Part shown: positions 1-11,677 of the stretch, in pieces | How the letters are laid out: the number at the start of each line of letters is the position of its first letter | How positions within the stretch are numbered: position 1 is the stretch's first letter | Source of the DNA: Takakia lepidozioides | Lineage: Eukaryota > Streptophyta > Takakiopsida > Takakiales > Takakiaceae | Reading direction: 5' to 3' | Assembly (NCBI GenBank): GCA_030704615.1 | Contig: CM060731.1 | Coordinates: 47,740,001-47,804,000 of the forward strand | DNA length: 64,000 nucleotides | Program-made: the position numbers and the translations under genes | The notes under the pieces: model-generated | The model's input: the letters and a program-made list of their open reading frames with translations, nothing else | What the model was told of the DNA's origin: nothing | The model's database searches: none

Positions 1-518
1 TTTGAATGCGATCCCCATGCTCATTTCACCAAGGGCATTATAGACTTCATAATGTAGAGATTGAAAATGGGGTGTATTCTTCACTTGCTAGTACCATCGT
101 GCAGATTTCTAAACATGAACATGAAGTTCATAATCATTTTCCAAGGGCATCATTCTCAAACTCCCCATACACCACAATCAGTGGAAATAATTGTATTTTC
201 CCATTTCACACATGTGTGTAACATGCCATGTAAAGTAAGCCAACCCCTGTCACGCTCATGGCTGTTTTCACACCGTTCTTGCCTGGGGTGTGGACCACAT
301 GTGACACCCCACAGTTAGGGCATATTTAGACCCACACCTTCAGTGTACAGACCCGTGATAAAAGCCGTGGAATGTGCCAGGTGTGAGATGGCAGAGCCGT
401 GGAAAAAGCCGGTTTCTCTTCTAGTGTGTGAACTTGAGCCTGGGATCTCGTGTATTGACTCATATGAGCTTGGCCTCCCATGTTTTGTTAGTTGCCTCTA
501 GTAATGTCCACTGCCACT
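1..518. other. Flank, no gene recognised
   Basis: No coding region, RNA gene or clear repeat could be supported here. It lies just past the 3' end (minus strand) of the Ty3/DNMT element coding region and may hold that element's 3' untranslated region or LTR, but no matching LTR was found at the other end of the element. Confidence 0.4.
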
Positions 519-1190
519 ATCCCAAGCAGTGTGGACATAACCAATCTCCATCAGGAACCCTCTCAAGAGGTGGTGTCAAGCATTCCATATGCCAATCTCT
601 TGAGCATCGATCACACACCAGCATGGTGGCTGCCCCTTTGGCAGACCCACAGAGCATGCACCTCAAACTGCAAGTACCACTGCCAAGTTTGGGTCAACTC
701 TGCCATCGACATTGGGAAGGTGACATGGCGCACAATTATGCACATGGTCTTTCCAAGTCATGTCATCCCGACCCTCTAAGATCAGGACTCCTGAGGGCAA
801 CACCTCTCGAACCCTCAGAATAACATGCCCTGCAGTGACATCCAGGGTCGTAGGAGCAGTCTGCTGCAAATAAACATAGTCACCAGGGCTAAACCTCCAA
901 ACCCCAGGACGATATCCTCCACCACGTATAGTGGCATACCTCAACGTATCACGGTGTTGTGCAATGACAAGGTTCTCAAAAGCCATGGGCATGACTTTCT
1001 TGAACAACTATGCACGCTGACCACATGCACGTACCCACACGTCTAGATTGTCAAGGTTAAGGACTTGAGCAGTGTCCCTACGAATGGCTGCAGGCAAATC
1101 TGGCTCTCGGCCAAAGAGAATGAAATATGGTGAGAAGGAGGCAAGTGATGTTTGTTTGCTGAACATGTAGCCCATGACTAACCAAGGTAC
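519..1190 (-). pseudogene. Ty3 pol C-terminal tail with PHD finger
   Basis: The frame at 1007-663 continues the integrase tail. A one-base frame change near 663 then leads into a run of about 45 codons with the Cys4-His-Cys3 spacing of a PHD finger: CxxC (CMLCG), CxxC (CDRC), HxxC (HMEC) and CxxC (CPHC). It ends at a TAG near 519. PHD fingers read histone H3 tails in chromatin proteins; in a retrotransposon such a domain could guide integration, as chromodomains do in chromoviruses (inference). The frameshift means this copy no longer makes the fused product. Confidence 0.7.
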
Positions 1191-2066
1191 CTAAAGATCC
1201 CAATCTCCTAGGTGTCCCTTCTGCAAGCCGTACTTGCGCAAACCCCTTTTCACCGTCTGAACAACTCTCTCTGCCAAGCCATCGGCCTCAGGATGATCCC
1301 GAGAAGTGGTGTGGTGGTCTATCAAGGCTTTATCACACAAAACCTGAAACTCCCCCAAGAACTCTCTCCCTTGGTCAGTGAGTACCTCAGCTGGAGCACC
1401 GAATCGGCTAAGCACACGATCCAAAAATGCATACGCAGCCCCCTCACTAGCCTTGTCAGGCAATGGAACCAACTCAATCCACTTGGAGAAGTGCTCCACC
1501 ATCACCAACACATATCTGTGGTGGCGCATAGTCAGTGGCAACGGTCCTGCGAAGTCAAGACTCCACCTGTAGCCCAATCCCATGATTGGTAAATGATGCA
1601 ACTGTGGTGTAGGGGGGTTGAATGAAGCACGCACCCTGCCATACACCATGCACCTAGCCACAAACTGTTGCACCTCTGTATGCATACCACGCCACCAATA
1701 CTGCCCTTGCAGTAAACTGTGAGTGCGTCGCACTCCAAAATGCCCCAACTCCTCATGGGCATGCCACACTAACCGTGCACGCTGTGTGGGGTGAGGCACA
1801 ATCCTCACCCGACCATCCTCCCATACTCGGAGCAGGTGTATCCCCTCCCACTTGAACCTCTTGGCTCGTTGCAGGATCCGATCCCTCTCCCTGGCAGTCA
1901 CAGTGGCTGCCGTGTCTCCCGTGTGGAGGTAGTCCAACACAGGTGAATCCTCATGTATATCTCTGGCACCACCTGGCTCATCACTAGCCTCAGGGTCCTC
2001 AAACACTCCATCTATAGTCATCCCTGTTGTAGGTCCAACCTGACCTCCCGATGCCAAGATACACAA
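1191..2066 (-). pseudogene. Ty3 integrase
   Basis: A 291-codon open stretch with the zinc-binding HHCC region (HAHEELGHFG followed by the Cys pair) and the DDE core: D in LDFAGPLP, D in TDQGREF, E in the segment ending GLAERVVQ. The second cysteine of the CxxC pair is a tyrosine (CMVYG), so zinc binding is probably lost. Integrases of this type insert retrotransposon cDNA into chromosomes. The open frame ends at 1191 and the tail resumes in another frame. Confidence 0.85.
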
Positions 2067-2081
2067 AAATGTAGATGCGTG

Positions 2082-3587
2082 TCATCCCGACACCATCTTC
2101 TCGTCCGTCTCACCATGCCACCGAGCTCTAGTGTCATCCTGCTGGCTCGTGCATGGATTGCGACTCAATCCATCCGCATCCCGATTGACCAAACCCGGTC
2201 GATGCACAACCTGAAAGTCATACTCCTGGAGTATGAGTGCCCACCGTGCAAGCTTCCCCGTAAGCTTGTCTGACTCCATCAACCACTTGAGTGGCTGGTG
2301 ATCCGTGACAAGGATGAAGAGATTGCCGTATAGATAGCACCTGAAGTGTGCCACGGCCCACACTACAGCTAAGCACTCTCCCTCATATGAGCTATACCTG
2401 CAGCGTTGTTCGAGCGGCTAGCATAAGCCACTACAAACTCTCTTCCCTCATCATCTACCTGTGTGAGCACCGCTCCAAGCCCCAACATGCTCCAATCCGT
2501 ATGCAGCTGAAAGGGACGCCCCCTGATAGGTCGTCTCAGGATAGGCGCCAAGGTCAACCTCGCCTTGAGCTCTTGAAAAGCTCGTTCCTGCTCATCTTCC
2601 CATTGCCACTCCTGGTCCACCTTAGTCAGCTTGGTTAGAGCCTTTGCAATGGCACTAAATCCCTTGACAAACCGTCTATAATAGTTTGCCAACCCCATGA
2701 AAGCTCGAACTCGGCTCACATCCGTGGGGTGTGGAATTTGTGCAATGGCCTCTACCTTAGTCTGCTGTACCCCAATCCTCCAGGATATATCATGTGACCC
2801 AGATACTCAATTTGGTTGAAAAAAACTTGCACTTCCCCGGATGCAACTTCAATCCGTGCGCTCTCAAGTGCTCCAATACCACCTAAAGGTGTCTCTCATG
2901 CTCCTCCACCGTAGCACTAAAAATGATGATGTCATTTATGTAGCACCGAGCAAAGTCCACCCCTGCTAGAATCCTATCCATGACTCTCTGAAACTCTGCA
3001 GGAGCGTTCTTAAGCCCAAATGGTAAGAACCGCCACTGATATAGGCAATCCTTGCCGTGCTCATTGATCCCCCATAATGTCGTCTTCTACTTGTCCGCCT
3101 CCTTGATCGACAACTGGTGATATCCGGATCGTAAATCCAAAGTGCTAAAGACCTTAGCATGCCCAATGGCATCAAAGATCTCCTCCGGTGTGGGCATGGC
3201 ATACTTATCGGACTTGGTCTGACGATTTACAGGCCGGTAATCACCGCACATATGTCTCTCCGTCCAATTGCCATAGACATCCTTCTTGGCTGGCATCACT
3301 GTGGCTGAAGCATACTCTCCACCATAGAGCTCCACCAAACCTGCCTCCCAGAGATCTTGAGTCCTCATCTGAATCAAAGACCTCTCCATGTCACTGTATC
3401 TATAGGGTCTCCGAAAGATTGGCGTGTCAGTGGCCAACTCAATACGAATCTCTTGACCCTTCAGTGCTCCCAAGTCCTTCAAACTGAAGGCAAAGCAATT
3501 CCTGTAAGCCCTTAGGAACCGCCGTAGACGTCGTCTCTCTCCTCCGGTGACAATGGGTCCAATGTCAAGTTCCCAATTGTCCTCCAT
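2082..3587 (-). pseudogene. Ty3 reverse transcriptase and RNase H, frameshifted
   Basis: Three open pieces together cover an RT/RNase H: 3587-3087 (fingers and palm, including [12 protein letters not shown]), a broken middle (about 3087-2720), 2719-2369 (thumb and start of RNase H, LGLGAVLTQ) and 2363-2082 (DHQPLKW, DADGLSRNP). In the broken middle the catalytic box reads YIND instead of YIDD, so the polymerase site has lost an aspartate as well as its frame. The amino-acid style matches the methyltransferase, protease and integrase pieces around it, supporting a single parental element. Confidence 0.85.
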
Positions 3588-3641
3588 AACTGCAACCTTA
3601 AGTCCAGTGGGCTTAAAGGTAGAGGACGCGTCCAGTGGTTG

Positions 3642-4477
3642 CTATGTTGCAACCTCTTGAGTAGTACTCCCTACTTGCTCAGTCAGTGACAAGGCCTCAT
3701 CCTGCCCCATCATCTCATCCTCAAGGACTTCCTCCACCCGAGAAAAATCCCCAACCTTATCCATCACCGCCACCTTGGTTGCCAACTCCCTCTGAACCTC
3801 GAGCACCTCCCAAGTGTGCCATGGATGCCTACACCCCGTGGTCCTCACATGCTTGCCCCCACTCACTGCCTGTACCGTCTCGGTAGGCAGAGAGACCATC
3901 GAGGGAAGTGTACTCCGCACTCTGCATTGCTCAGCCATAGCCAAGCTGATAATCCAGGTCAAGCAATTGAGATCCATTGCTTGCCCCAACACCTGACAAC
4001 GTGATGCCTCAGAAAGAGACGACACCGCCGTGGTACCAGTGGTAAAACCCATTGCCCGCTCACACTCGTCAGCATTAGGCTCCACTAACTGCTGCAACTG
4101 AGCATCCCACAGGAGGCCAGGTCCACTATCCCGGAAAGCATGCGATCCTGGGAAGCTGAGCAGTGTAGGTAATGCTGCTCGTGGTTGACCCACCTTGTTG
4201 ACCAGTGCCAAAGGCGAATGGTCATCGTGTCTCACACGCTGAGACTTCTTCCCTGGTTCTAGAATGCTATCCACTGTGCTGGCCACTGCACCCCATCAAA
4301 TGCACGCTTGAGCAGTGCGGGTGGCATCAAGTTAGTCCACCATAGCCGTGGACGATGAGCCCGTGACCCCACTGTAGCTGCATCTAGCAACACTGCTGAC
4401 CCAAACCACGACCGGACTTGATGCACACTGGCCATCACCCTGGCCCGAGAATCGCCCATCAGTGGCACATTCTCCAA
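3642..4477 (-). pseudogene. DNMT3-like methyltransferase of the Ty3 element, C-terminal half
   Basis: Two overlapping open pieces (4477-4259 and 4286-3642) hold the second half of a C5-cytosine methyltransferase. Motif VI ENV is at about 4475. Next comes VGSRAHRPRLWWTN, which resembles the DNMT3 segment ending in the arginine-rich RARYFWGN box. Further on is a motif IX/X-like segment with ERAMGF, an S/T-rich loop and VLGQAMDLN, the usual place of the SAM-binding C-terminal motif. After about 3950 the sequence is a low-similarity linker into RT. The other half lies at 15854-16262, on the far side of the inserted MULE. The match to the DNMT3/DRM type rather than DNMT1 rests on motif spacing and is moderately sure. 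Confidence 0.75.
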
Positions 4478-4479
4478 GA
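4470..4479. repeat. Target-site duplication of MULE A, left copy
   Basis: TTCTCCAAGA here is repeated exactly at 15844-15853. The ten bases are the codons around the ENV motif of the Ty3-encoded methyltransferase, and that frame continues across once the insertion and one copy are ignored. A 9-11 bp duplication is the signature of Mutator-like elements. Confidence 0.9.
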
Positions 4480-4570
4480 CAGGGATGCCTCGGCGTGAGC
4501 CTGGTCACGTGAGCACGTGAGCGCGTGAGCGCGACTGCGCTCACGCCACGTCACCTTGCGCAAATGCCAC
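4480..4570 (+). repeat. Left terminal inverted repeat and subterminal motifs of MULE A
   Basis: The end starts CAGGGATGCCTC, then GGCGTGAGC and CACGTGAGC, then several TGAGCG and CACGTCA motifs. The same pattern in reverse complement lies at 15750-15843. Such subterminal motif clusters are normally transposase binding sites. Confidence 0.75.
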
Positions 4571-5513
4571 ATCACGGGTCTCAGTCCACGTCATCACACG
4601 TGGAGGCCGAGTCACCACGCACCCAGAAAGAAGTGGAGTGTATTCCCGCGGATTGGCACCCTTTACCGCGGAAACAAGCTGGACGACATAATAAAAGGCA
4701 TTGAATAAATGATGGATGAATGTACAGTTGGATGATAAACAGATGGATGAGTTTGAAAAATCTATGTAGATGGATGAATGACGGATGGATAAGAGTAAAA
4801 TGGATGAATGTATAATGGATGTTGAGCAATGACAAAAATTCATGACAGGAAGATGCATGACCAAATCTTTTGACGAATGCACAAAGTATATGAAATGAGT
4901 GTGGAAGGTTTGTGGGGTGGATTAAAGAGTACAGAGGATGAATGTACAATGGATGTTGTACAAAGGAAGCTTTCATGAATGGAGCACGCATGAATACAGT
5001 GTAGATGAATGCACAATGGATATGAGAAGAGTCAGGAAGGTTTGTGAGATGGATTCATACATATAGCAATTTAAACGAAAGTTGATTCTGTGATTATTAT
5101 TTGTTCTAAAGGAACAACTACGGTAGAGTAAGGGGATTCAACGTTTCCAGATAATATGAAAATGAATATTAAAAGAATACCGTTCAGTCTGACTCAGAGT
5201 CAGTACAATGTATCCCCTCTTCCTCTGCATCTAAGTCTAAGTATTTTAGAACACCGGATCCACGCTGGATACACCTACGGCTGGCCACTAAAAAGTCAGG
5301 GGATAGGGACTCGGACGCGTGAAGTGCCATTGCTTCGGCATAAACAGGGAGCAGAAAATTGGAAAGGGGGCTGTCGAAAACAGACTCGCCAGAAATGACT
5401 GTATCTCCTGAAGATCCACCGCTGGCTTTCCTGAAAGACAGCCTGAAAAAGTTATTACTGTAACTTTGATGTTATCGAGAAATTGAGTATGACTCCCAAA
5501 GAGGGTTTAGCAC
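4571..5513. other. 3' region of element A, degenerate GGATGAATG repeats
   Basis: No gene was recognised. From about 4700 to 5060 the sequence is a run of degenerate GATGAATG-like words, in which the chance minus-strand frames read as Ile/His/Ser-rich nonsense. The remainder lies downstream of the ParB/methylase stop codon and is probably its 3' untranslated region. Confidence 0.5.
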
Positions 5514-8500
5514 TTACTCACATGAAAAGTCGTTGTCGACCTGCTTATCTTCGGGATCGTCATCATTTCGAATATGAATACGATCAGTCTGTGTGCCTGA
5601 AGTGGAGCCAGACAAAAGGGGGAAGAGCACTGTGTTGTAGAGGTCAGAATCACCCTCCATACCAAAAAGGCTTCTTCCGCCTGCCTTGCATGCGTGGTAA
5701 GTTGCTCCTGCACCAGACAGGAGAACATAAGCAGTTTGGAGGAGGGGATTTAAGCAGATGAAACTATTGAAAGGAAACCAATTCGGAAGGGAGAAAACGA
5801 ACCTGTGGACACAGAAAGATCGACCACCCGTGCAGAGCGGTGGCTGCATGACTCCAGCAGTATTTGCATGAATGCTGGTGACTTTTCCTTTGCACCTCTC
5901 CAGGGAGTGCCATCTGGTCTCTTCAGAGTCTGACTGGACTGCATGAAGTTGTACAAAATGTCATCGACATGGGGCTCATAGGGGGGGTTGACGAAACAAC
6001 CCTGGTCAGAAATCTCAAAGCTGCGGATGGAGGATGGTGTCTTTGATGTGCGAATCCTCCGCAGGCAGATCGCCTCGAACATCCTCGTCTGCCAAAGATA
6101 GCAGGTTAGTGTGGTAAACACAATCTAAAGTGGAAGTGTGTACATCGGCTATTCAGAACTCTGACACCAAAAAACCATGAATCGTTGATGATCGGTGTCG
6201 ATCATAAAACATTCTACTAGAGTGGAGCTGCAGAGAAAATTGAAACTCATGATCAAAGCATAAGCAGAAGGCAGACGGCATACCAGCTGACCAGGGAAAC
6301 CCCCTTTCACAAGGTAGAGGCTGTTCACACAATTCCATGTGCGCAAAACTTCAAACCCTGAAGACTTGAGGTATGATGCCAATGCCCGACGACTATCATT
6401 GTCACATGACTGAAAAAGCAGAAGTGTCCCTGCATCAGAGAGGAAATTGTTACAGAACCCGAATACCCAACTCCAGTAGTTGTCCTCGAATTTGTTCCAC
6501 CCTGGCGTCTTGCCCTTTGGAAGAACTTCTGGCACAGCCTGGCCATCCGGGATGTCGAGAATGACAATGTCGGCCGCATAAGTTTTCTGCACACCGCACA
6601 CGAAGGTGGGACCTGTGCTCACCTGCAACAGACATGTTTTTTATAAGAACGATGGCAAGAATGTTTTCAAAGAACGAGACTGAAATACTGAAAACGAAAC
6701 ATTCAGAGAAAAAGGAAAGAAAGTGGAATTCTCACCAGATTGAGGAATGAGATTATATTGTCCCAGGTAGGGGATGGCACCCCAGTGTATCCTCTCTTTC
6801 GACTCTGCATCATCGAAAGCCAACCCTCATTAACAATTTTCATCTCTCCTGCTGAATCAGAACGGGAAGGGTGTGGCTTGGCATCGAACACGCACTGAAG
6901 AGTGCGGGTATATCTTCCAGCACTAAAGTCCTGCCCACTCTCCATCTCCTTTTCATTCTCCTTCCCCTTGTCCTTTTCCTTCTCTTTGGACTTGTCTTTG
7001 TCCTTTGGCTTTGCTGGTGAGATGGCTATGACATCAACAGCCTTGTCTTTTGGTTTGCGGCCCGCCTTCTTTCCCTTCTGCGGCGTTCCCTGAGCATCAG
7101 GCTCCTTGGCAGCCAAGGTTGCTATGTTTCGTTGATACTCCTCGTCAGTCAAAGGCGCCAGCATCTCAGCGTTATTGTTCAAGTATTTCATATGCTGTTC
7201 TTGAAAGGTCGTGTGCTCAGGTGGGCAGTCAAGGTACCACCCACAGTCTCTGAAGTGAGAAGGACTCCAGTCCTTCAATATCCCTGCAGTATACATGGTT
7301 GGATCGTTTGCAGGGTCCGACCACATGTCAAGATAGTCGGGAATTCCGCTCAGGTGATTTCCTTCCATAAGCACATATTTCGTGTACCTGAAAAAAGGAG
7401 ATGAATCCCAACCCACAAAAGCGCTCAGTGAGAAAGATGCAAGTAGAACAGAAAGAATAAAACATGGATACAAATGGCTCTGACAACTGCTCCAAGGACC
7501 TTTCAAAACCACACTACTGCTCCAGATATGAATGTCGTCAACGCCATTCAGAACATTCCATTCCATGACACTGTAAATACATCCTAATCCAGGTGAAAGC
7601 AAATATGCGATTAGAAATGACACAGACATAGAAGTGAATGTCGTCAACGACATTCAAGAATGAAGCCAAATTATTACTGAAATGAAGCAAAATCACAGGG
7701 TGGAAATAAAAAAATTGAGTAAGGAACCAACCAGGAAAACTCAATGCACATTCATAACGAACCTATCACTGAGGACCTCACAACATCACTGTATGTGAAT
7801 GGCGTCAACGCCATTCACAAAAATACAAAAAAGAAACCAATTACTTAGCTCCCCAATCCATGAAAATTGAATTTGTCGTTTTTTAATAATACAGACACAG
7901 CTGTGAATGTCGTCAACGACAGTCACTTTGGATTTCTTAAAACAGAGCTTATGAAGCCTCCATATTCATCGCAAGAGGAAAAAACAATGCAGAACAACTG
8001 AATGTCTGTATTGACATTCAGCAAAATGAAGTGATCAACCCTCATTGTATCCTCTATGGACATTACAAAAATTTAAATAACCTTGAGGACCACACAACAA
8101 CTCCGTATGTGAATGTCGTCAACGCCATTCAAGGACATTATCAATTCTACTCAGGGACAATATAATTGCACCCTTAGATCCTAACCAGGTGAATTCATAT
8201 ACTCGCTTAAGAATGACTCAGACAAAGAAGTGAATGTCGTCAACGACATTCAATCTGGATCTAAGATTGCAATCCATATGAAGCCACAATTTTTCCCAAA
8301 AAAACAGTAGAGTTTCAAGTATGACATTTCACCTGTACACAACTCGCATCATGGCCCACTCTCCTCCAACCTGACTGTCAAAGTCGTTGGACCGTAAAAT
8401 GTTACCATCTTTGGAGAACTCCCGGAAAAAACAGTATCTCCACGTGAGACCTCTCCACTTCCTTATGTATGCCTCCAATGACATTTGGGGAGGGGAAACA

Positions 8501-10821
8501 ATCGCAATGTTCAGGTCCTTCAAAGTCTGATCCAGCACAATGACGGCGCGCTTTTCCAGCTGCAAATAGAATATTTGTCAGAATTGCAAAAAAGAAACAC
8601 ATCACATACTTGAAGATAAGAAACAGCATGTTCGAATACACACCTGACTCCAAAATGTAGCCTTGTGGAGCCAGTTATCAAACACCAAATCACTGATTCC
8701 TTCCACCTTTGTGCCAGGCTGTATGGTGCTCTTTGGGAACTGATTCAAGTCCTTTACTGTTTGATCTGAGTTCCATATCTCCAGCCACCTTATTTTTGTT
8801 TGTGGGTCGACCATCGATATGGCCAGCCGGTGCAATTTCTCCTGCTGCATCTCCGGATGCACATGCTTGTCATAGTGTGTTTTGATCTGCTGAAGGAACT
8901 CAGGACCAAGTCCAGGATCTACTATTCTAAGCTGCTTTCCGAAGGCTGACATCAATTTGGTTCTTCGCATCTCAAACTCCTTCTTTATTGCAGCTTCCAC
9001 ACCCTTTGATGTCCTTAGTTCCTCTGGTGTAGTGCGGTAATATTCGGATTTTCCCTTCTCAGCTGCCTCTGCCAGTTCTTGCTGCATTCATTCAAGTAGT
9101 GATTAGCTCCGAAGGGACTCTAAACATGTATTCGAAAAGTAAACAGAGTACAGACTCGGGCTTACCGCATACATGTACTCCAGAAACGCCTCTCGTGTCA
9201 AAGAATACCAAGTGCCTGCAGCTCTTCCTGTTTCGCACTTCTTGATGATATTGGGTGGTAGTACTGTCCGAAAATCATCCAGCTTCATCAGACCAATCCT
9301 CTGAATTCGGAATAGTGTGTGAACCAAGCTTGTTGTCACATGCGATTTCTCTGTCGATCTGCAAAAACATTGAAAACATTGCATTCCTTACCACTGTTTT
9401 TTGAGGATCAACAAGACACTACAGAGGGAATCAAATCTCCTGGATGACTTACTTGTTCACGTCGTGCATAGCTGTAAGAAGCCTAGCGATGTCGTTTCCT
9501 GGATCCAAAACCATTGCCTCCACAGCAACATGCTTGTCTTTGTCTTTCGAATGGTGTTTCTGAATGTATCCCATCCATGCAAGCAATCGGTGGTTGCCGT
9601 CCCAGACGTAGAACATGTGGTTGCAAAATTGCTGGGTGTTCTTTCCCATCATGAGGCCCAGCTCGAACTCCTCATTGGCATCTTTCCAGCACTCATCCCA
9701 GTTGTCACTGATCTCTGGAGAAACTAATGTGCTTTTCCCATTTATATCCGTCAGTGACACATAAAAAACTTGTGCACCAAGTCTATATCCATGCACAAAA
9801 TCACTCTCCAATTTTGTTATGTCGTGGGAAAGAGGTGGACGCACAACAGGCATTGATATCATCCGGCACAGAGGTATGTCCAGACGCCCTCCAGATACGA
9901 GCATGTCCCTTATAACCTCCTGAGAGTTTACCTTCTGGAATGACATTAGTTCTTTCACCTTGTCAAGGTAGTGCACTTCGGATTCATCTGCTTCATCTGT
10001 ATTCTCTGAGCTTTTTGCGGACTCGTCCCCATCTCCAGATCCTTTCCCCTCTGATCCTGTAGGCTTCGACCTCACAGTTTTCTGCACGATGCCATTCAGT
10101 TCTGAGTAAGTCATTTGCAAATAGTGAATGGCGGTAACGACCATCACTCTGTATCAAGGAAACTCACCATGAATGGTGTGAAAGAATTCAGCACAATCCA
10201 CACAAGAAAAGCCGAGACTGTCGTATTCAAAACAGAAGCGAGAGCAATAGCGAACGGCGTTAACGACAATCACAAAAGATAACGACCTGCCGGATCGGTG
10301 TTGTGTAATGACATACATGTGCAACTGATTGGCGGCAACGACATTCAGTGTAGTTTAGGGCGGATAGTAAGTGCAGACTCTCTCTTCAAACACATATGTA
10401 CATAAATGTCATAAGCAGAATCGAATGGCGTTAACGACGCTCGCGATTCAGTAGTTCCTGCTAAAGAATGGAAGAGGAAGGACTCCTTGAAAGGCAATCA
10501 CATAGACAATATGATAAAACTTACTGGCACCTTCTTAGGTTTTGAACTTTGATCCCCTTCTGCAGCTTTCCTCTTCCCTCTCACATCTGCTGGAGTTTCT
10601 GTCTGCGCAAGGGTTTCTTGACCTTCTTCAGGTTCGGCGTTCCGCGTGCTTCCACCTTCTTCAGTGTCCCTGCGATTCATCTCTGCCTCCACAGGTTGGC
10701 GCACTCTTATCGCCGGCTGTGTCGCAGCCGCTGCCTCAGTTTCCGTCTGCTCTTGTGAATCAGTCTCCGCGTTCACCTGCTGCCTTGGCCCTGTGTTCTC
10801 CAACAAACGACGCCTCGTCAT
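5514..10821 (-). CDS. ParB-like / N4-N6 DNA methylase-like fusion protein of MULE A (9 exons)
   Basis: Exons: 10821-10525, 10081-9453, 9358-9166, 9081-8644, 8559-8333, 7387-6736, 6622-6284, 6088-5803, 5707-5514. All junctions are GT-AG and in phase, giving about 1084 residues. Domains: a basic, glutamate-rich N-terminus; a ParB/Srx-like region in exon 2 with VWDGNHRLLAW (about residue 259) after the conserved segment IPLCRMISMPVVR; a helical middle (exons 3-5); a Lys/Glu-rich linker in exon 6; then a PF01555-type methylase fold. In that fold ADIVILDIPDG stands where the DPPY motif is expected, NPPYEP follows in exon 8, and exons 8-9 hold the late SAM-binding block ending GRSLFGMEGD (motif IV before motif I, as in beta-class enzymes). 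Bacterial and phage proteins join ParB and this methylase in the same order. The conserved frame extends 33 codons upstream without an ATG, so the start may lie in an unseen exon. The catalytic motif is unusual, and activity is unproven. Confidence 0.75.
7529..8252. repeat. Seven palindromic sites in intron 5 of the ParB/methylase gene
   Basis: 22-bp inverted repeats start at 7529, 7635, 7796, 7904, 7999, 8110 and 8231. The type is arm TGAATGTCGT, centre CA, arm ACGACATTCA, with TGAATGGCGT/ACGCCATTCA variants. Changes in one arm are often not matched in the other. Spacing is about 95-160 bp. The intervening DNA is not obviously repeated, so the palindrome itself seems to be the conserved unit. 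Confidence 0.9.
10125..10443. repeat. Four more palindromic sites in intron 1 of the ParB/methylase gene
   Basis: Sites of the same family start at 10125, 10251, 10326 and 10422, with cores GGCGGTAACGAC, GGCGTTAACGAC, GGCGGCAACGAC and GGCGTTAACGAC. They are less symmetric than the intron 5 sites but keep the CG-N4-CG centre. The corresponding intron of element B carries the 26-bp palindrome array. Confidence 0.8.
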
Positions 10822-11677
10822 TTTCTCTCTTGCTCTAAGTCTCTCTCTAAGGGAAGTAAAATAAAGAGACTTTCTTCTCTTTCGTATTCTAGAAGGAACC
10901 CTCTCCAGCTTGACTACCACTCTCCCTCTAAGCGCGAAAACTAGAAAAACGCAGTGACTCCCGATTTCTTGCGGGATTGCCTGTGTTCTTGCTTGTCTCT
11001 AGAAGCATCGGATTCCCTCCCGCGTGACCGTTACACATAGTCGTTTCGATATTAATGCACATGCCAACAATTGGTGTACAGCTGTTCGTATTCAGTTATG
11101 GATGTCTGACGTGTGCCGCCCAAAACAAAACGGCGTGTTCTAAATTATAACTGGTTCAATATTTAAAAAGAACAGCGAATCCCAGAAATTGATGCGCATT
11201 CTTAAACAAATAAATATAAATGAACGAGAGTTTGATGACAAATTTTGGAATATCATACAAGGTCATCCTTGTTATCCGGTCATCCACATTCGTTGCACAT
11301 TTGGAACTTTCCAGGTGCGCATGATCATTGGTAGTAGTATATAGATACATTTACTTAATCTGCAATCCCATTCTCGGATCCTGTGGCATGCTTCCAGGAA
11401 GTCGGCTTTGTTATTGGGTTTATTGATGAGGTTCTGATTAACGGTTTAACAGTTTCCGACACTGCCCCTATGGATTCTCTGACCACTGGGCCCACAAGAA
11501 AAGTAATTAAAATGGACGGCTGCATATCTGGAATGAATAACAGAATATGCACAGTCGTTATCTGAGCTTCCTCCGCCATATGCTCTGCTCATTCTTCAAC
11601 TGTGTTCTGGAGACAGCAGTAAACCGATTTACACTAGATCTGCGATAGCAAGGTACAAACATACTCGAGGAAGGAAG
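10822..11677. promoter_or_regulatory. Divergent intergenic spacer of element A
   Basis: The ParB/methylase and transposase genes are transcribed away from this ~860-bp segment, so it must hold both promoters or their 5' exons. The part next to 10821 is conserved at the protein level with element B (RKRRKSLYFTS) but has no upstream ATG, suggesting an extra 5' exon or a non-AUG start. A 74-codon minus-strand ORF beginning with ATG at 11579 (ending 11355) has no counterpart that I can see in element B and may be chance. No TATA box could be chosen with confidence. Confidence 0.45.

Noticed and set aside
11355-11579. 74-codon ATG ORF in the divergent spacer of element A
   Set aside because: No counterpart seen in element B and no recognisable motif; kept only as a note.
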